Virus record (IMG/VR): IMGVR_UViG_3300029448_000026
Coordinates: 1 to 58,522 of that record
Direction: 5' to 3' (one strand)
From: a virus
DNA length: 58,522 bases
The notes below the pieces were generated by a model that worked only from the letters and a program-made list of their open reading frames with translations, made no database searches and was not told where the DNA came from. A program made the position numbers and the translations under genes. Shown here piece after piece: positions 57,343 through 58,522 of the stretch. Within the stretch, counting starts at the first letter, position 1, and each line of letters begins with the position of its first letter.

Positions 57343-57541
57343 TTTAGACCCAGACCATGTTAGAATTATTGTAAATTGGGGCAAGATGGTCGTAAATGCA
57401 TCGGTGTTTGTACCTTGTGTAAACACTCAAAAGGCCACACAACAAGCAAAAACTATAGCTAAAGAGAAAAGCTGGGAGTTCAAAATACATGTTCGTATAG
57501 AGGATAACAAACTTGGAATCCGTATATGGAGGTTATTGTGA
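57314..57541 (+). CDS. Small uncharacterised protein (75 aa)
   Basis: The frame overlaps the end of the primase-helicase gene by 29 bases. There is no clear ribosome binding site, so the start is uncertain. The body has VRIIVNWGKMVVNASVFVPC and FKIHVRIEDNKLGIRIWRLL, a small alpha/beta fold. The stop overlaps the next start (TGATG). No family recognised. Confidence 0.55.
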   Translation: MRQEVLKNFDLDPDHVRIIVNWGKMVVNASVFVPCVNTQKATQQAKTIAKEKSWEFKIHVRIEDNKLGIRIWRLL

Positions 57542-57657
57542 TGTGGCAAGGTAACATATTTAGGTATGTAAATTATTGGTTAGGCACAAGGAGAATGCCT
57601 ATTATTAGATTAAAACATAAAGTGAGAAACAGAAAATGGTTATCGAGAGTGCATTAA
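57541..57657 (+). CDS. 38-aa basic protein
   Basis: A short, Arg/Lys- and Trp-rich peptide (WLGTRRMPIIRLKHKVRNRK). Its ATG overlaps the previous stop (TGATG), and its 3' end overlaps the next gene by 22 bases. Coupling and position support it, but shortness leaves doubt. Confidence 0.45.
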   Translation: MWQGNIFRYVNYWLGTRRMPIIRLKHKVRNRKWLSRVH

Positions 57658-58034
57658 TTTGTTTAGCTATGAACATCTACCATGAGGCTAGAAGTGAACC
57701 CGTAGATGGTAGGGTTGCAGTTGCAGAAGTTACTTTGAATAGGGTTGAATCAAAATACTACCCAGATACTGTATGTTCTGTAGTCTACCAGAAAGGTAAA
57801 AAAGCATGTGCCTTTAGTTGGACTTGCGATGGAATTTCAGACACGCCATACGAAGAAAAAGAGTTTAACAGCGCAAAAAGATTGGCAAGAATGATAATGT
57901 TAAACAGAGAAAGCGTACACGAAGTCGGCAAAAATGCAACACATTACCATAATAAACGTGTAAAACCCTACTGGTTAACAGACGTAGAGCTAATAAAACA
58001 GGTAGGTAACCATATTTTTTACAAAAGAAAGTAG
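57636..58034 (+). CDS. SleB-type cell wall hydrolase (132 aa)
   Basis: LICLAMNIYHEARSEPVDGR followed by VAVAEVTLNRV, YPDTVCSVVYQ and CAFSWTCDG is the clear pattern of the Hydrolase_2 (SleB) family, with the catalytic Glu in YHEARSE (E16). These enzymes cleave peptidoglycan glycan strands. The N-terminal segment VIESALICLAMNIY is not a proper signal peptide. It is the last gene of the early arm, far from the lysis cassette, which already has an M15 peptidase. Confidence 0.85.
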   Translation: MVIESALICLAMNIYHEARSEPVDGRVAVAEVTLNRVESKYYPDTVCSVVYQKGKKACAFSWTCDGISDTPYEEKEFNSAKRLARMIMLNRESVHEVGKNATHYHNKRVKPYWLTDVELIKQVGNHIFYKRK

Positions 58035-58102
58035 TCAAACTATATATTGGTGTGGTACATTGTGCGTGGCAGTATCCTCGCACTGTCGTTCTCCCTCCTA
58101 AA

Positions 58103-58130
58103 CTCCCCCTTTAATTAGGGGGGGTTTTTT
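58103..58130 (+). terminator. Rho-independent terminator closing the early arm
   Basis: CTCCCCCT at 58103-58110, loop TTAATT, AGGGGGGG at 58117-58124 (one G-T), then six T. It lies between the converging SleB gene and the minus-strand gene ending at 58129. Confidence 0.9.
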
Positions 58131-58522
58131 ATTTAATATTCAGAGGGGGAAACAACCCAGATTCTTCTAGTATGTCAAAAGTAGAAAGCATTTCATTAAT
58201 TGCATCTCTATTCTTTTCTGTTAGCAGTACACCAAACTTCATTTTTTGAGATGTTTCTACGAATTTTTTACGTGATCTAAGTAACGTTTTCATATCTATA
58301 ACATTGAATGGGTGTTTAAGATTAAAATCCATCATGGCTGACTCTGTTTCTATCCGCATAAGTATATCCCCATTTAATATAGAGTTATTCCACATACGTA
58401 GTAGCTTTGACCTTTTCGCATTTATAGCTGTATCTAACTGTTTTGAAACTCTAGCCTTTGTCTGTGCTTGTGTTAACCTGTTAAACCCAAAACCAAAACC
58501 AGTAATAGATTTTTCAAAGAGG
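58129..58522 (-). CDS. C-terminal end of a minus-strand gene cut by window edge
   Basis: The frame is open from the stop at 58129 to the window end (130 codons), so the start lies outside. The visible part is helical and basic (AQTKARVSKQLDTAINAKRS, LLRMWNNSILNGDIL, MKFGVLLTEKNRDAINEM). It resembles the end of a large late virion protein but no domain is recognised. It converges with the early arm and probably ends the late operon that leaves the window at base 1, if the genome is circular or circularly permuted. Confidence 0.65.
   Translation of the reverse strand, partial: LFEKSITGFGFGFNRLTQAQTKARVSKQLDTAINAKRSKLLRMWNNSILNGDILMRIETESAMMDFNLKHPFNVIDMKTLLRSRKKFVETSQKMKFGVLLTEKNRDAINEMLSTFDILEESGLFPPLNIK

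Noticed and set aside
1-58522. Window as a complete circular genome
   Set aside because: Joining base 1 to base 58522 does not continue either cut minus-strand gene: the left gene would read only two more codons before a stop, while the right-end frame stays open upstream without a start. A missing segment is more likely.

Overview
The window is a large part of the genome of a tailed double-stranded DNA bacteriophage, most likely short-tailed (podovirus-like). The neck and portal genes resemble those of P22 (portal, gp4-like and gp10-like proteins), and no tape-measure, tail-tube or sheath gene is visible. Several small basic proteins, a cupredoxin-like virion domain and a GTA-type three-helix holin are of kinds I associate with marine phages of Proteobacteria; host and habitat are inferences. 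No integrase, lysogeny repressor, phage RNA polymerase, tRNA or CRISPR array was found. Both ends cut through minus-strand genes, so the genome is incomplete here.

Layout. Two arms diverge from a control region at about 38.4-38.8 kb. The minus arm (38.4 kb down to 1) holds packaging and virion genes: small and large terminase, an ADP-ribosyltransferase-like protein, an HExxH protein, portal, a GroES-like co-chaperonin, scaffold, major capsid protein, a cluster of tiny basic proteins, neck proteins, fibres with two fibre-assembly-like proteins, a lysis cassette (M15 peptidase, holin, small membrane proteins), the gp10-like tail hub and very large internal-virion-type proteins. Genes are packed and chained by TAATG, TGATG or ATGA overlaps. 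A terminator and a folded leader follow the capsid gene.

The plus arm (38.8-58.0 kb) is the early and replication arm. Its first part (38.7-47.2 kb) is a cassette of mostly unknown genes around a MoxR-type AAA+ ATPase, a VWA/HExxH protein and a third protein of the kind seen with such pairs. Across exactly this stretch lie ten copies of one palindrome, GTTAGT-N5-ACTAAC, with invariant arms and spacer length. This is the strongest candidate for an undescribed regulatory system here. A non-coding stretch at 39.5-40.2 kb carries repeated AATGTTCC boxes around a TA tract (candidate origin) and an almost perfect sigma70 promoter.

The second part (47.2-58.0 kb) is the replication set: VRR-NUC nuclease, family A DNA polymerase with proofreading domain and Leu at the Pol I 762-equivalent position, Cas4/AddB-like nuclease, SNF2 helicase, excisionase-type HTH protein, SSB-like protein, primase-helicase and a SleB-type hydrolase. 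Two gaps between genes here fold well on paper: 47575-47740 (hairpins, a possible pseudoknot, competing stems) and 54476-54535 (three-way junction with complementary loops). A strong terminator at 58.1 kb closes the arm where it meets the tail of another minus-strand gene.

All assignments come from reading the sequence and remembered family motifs; no database search was run.
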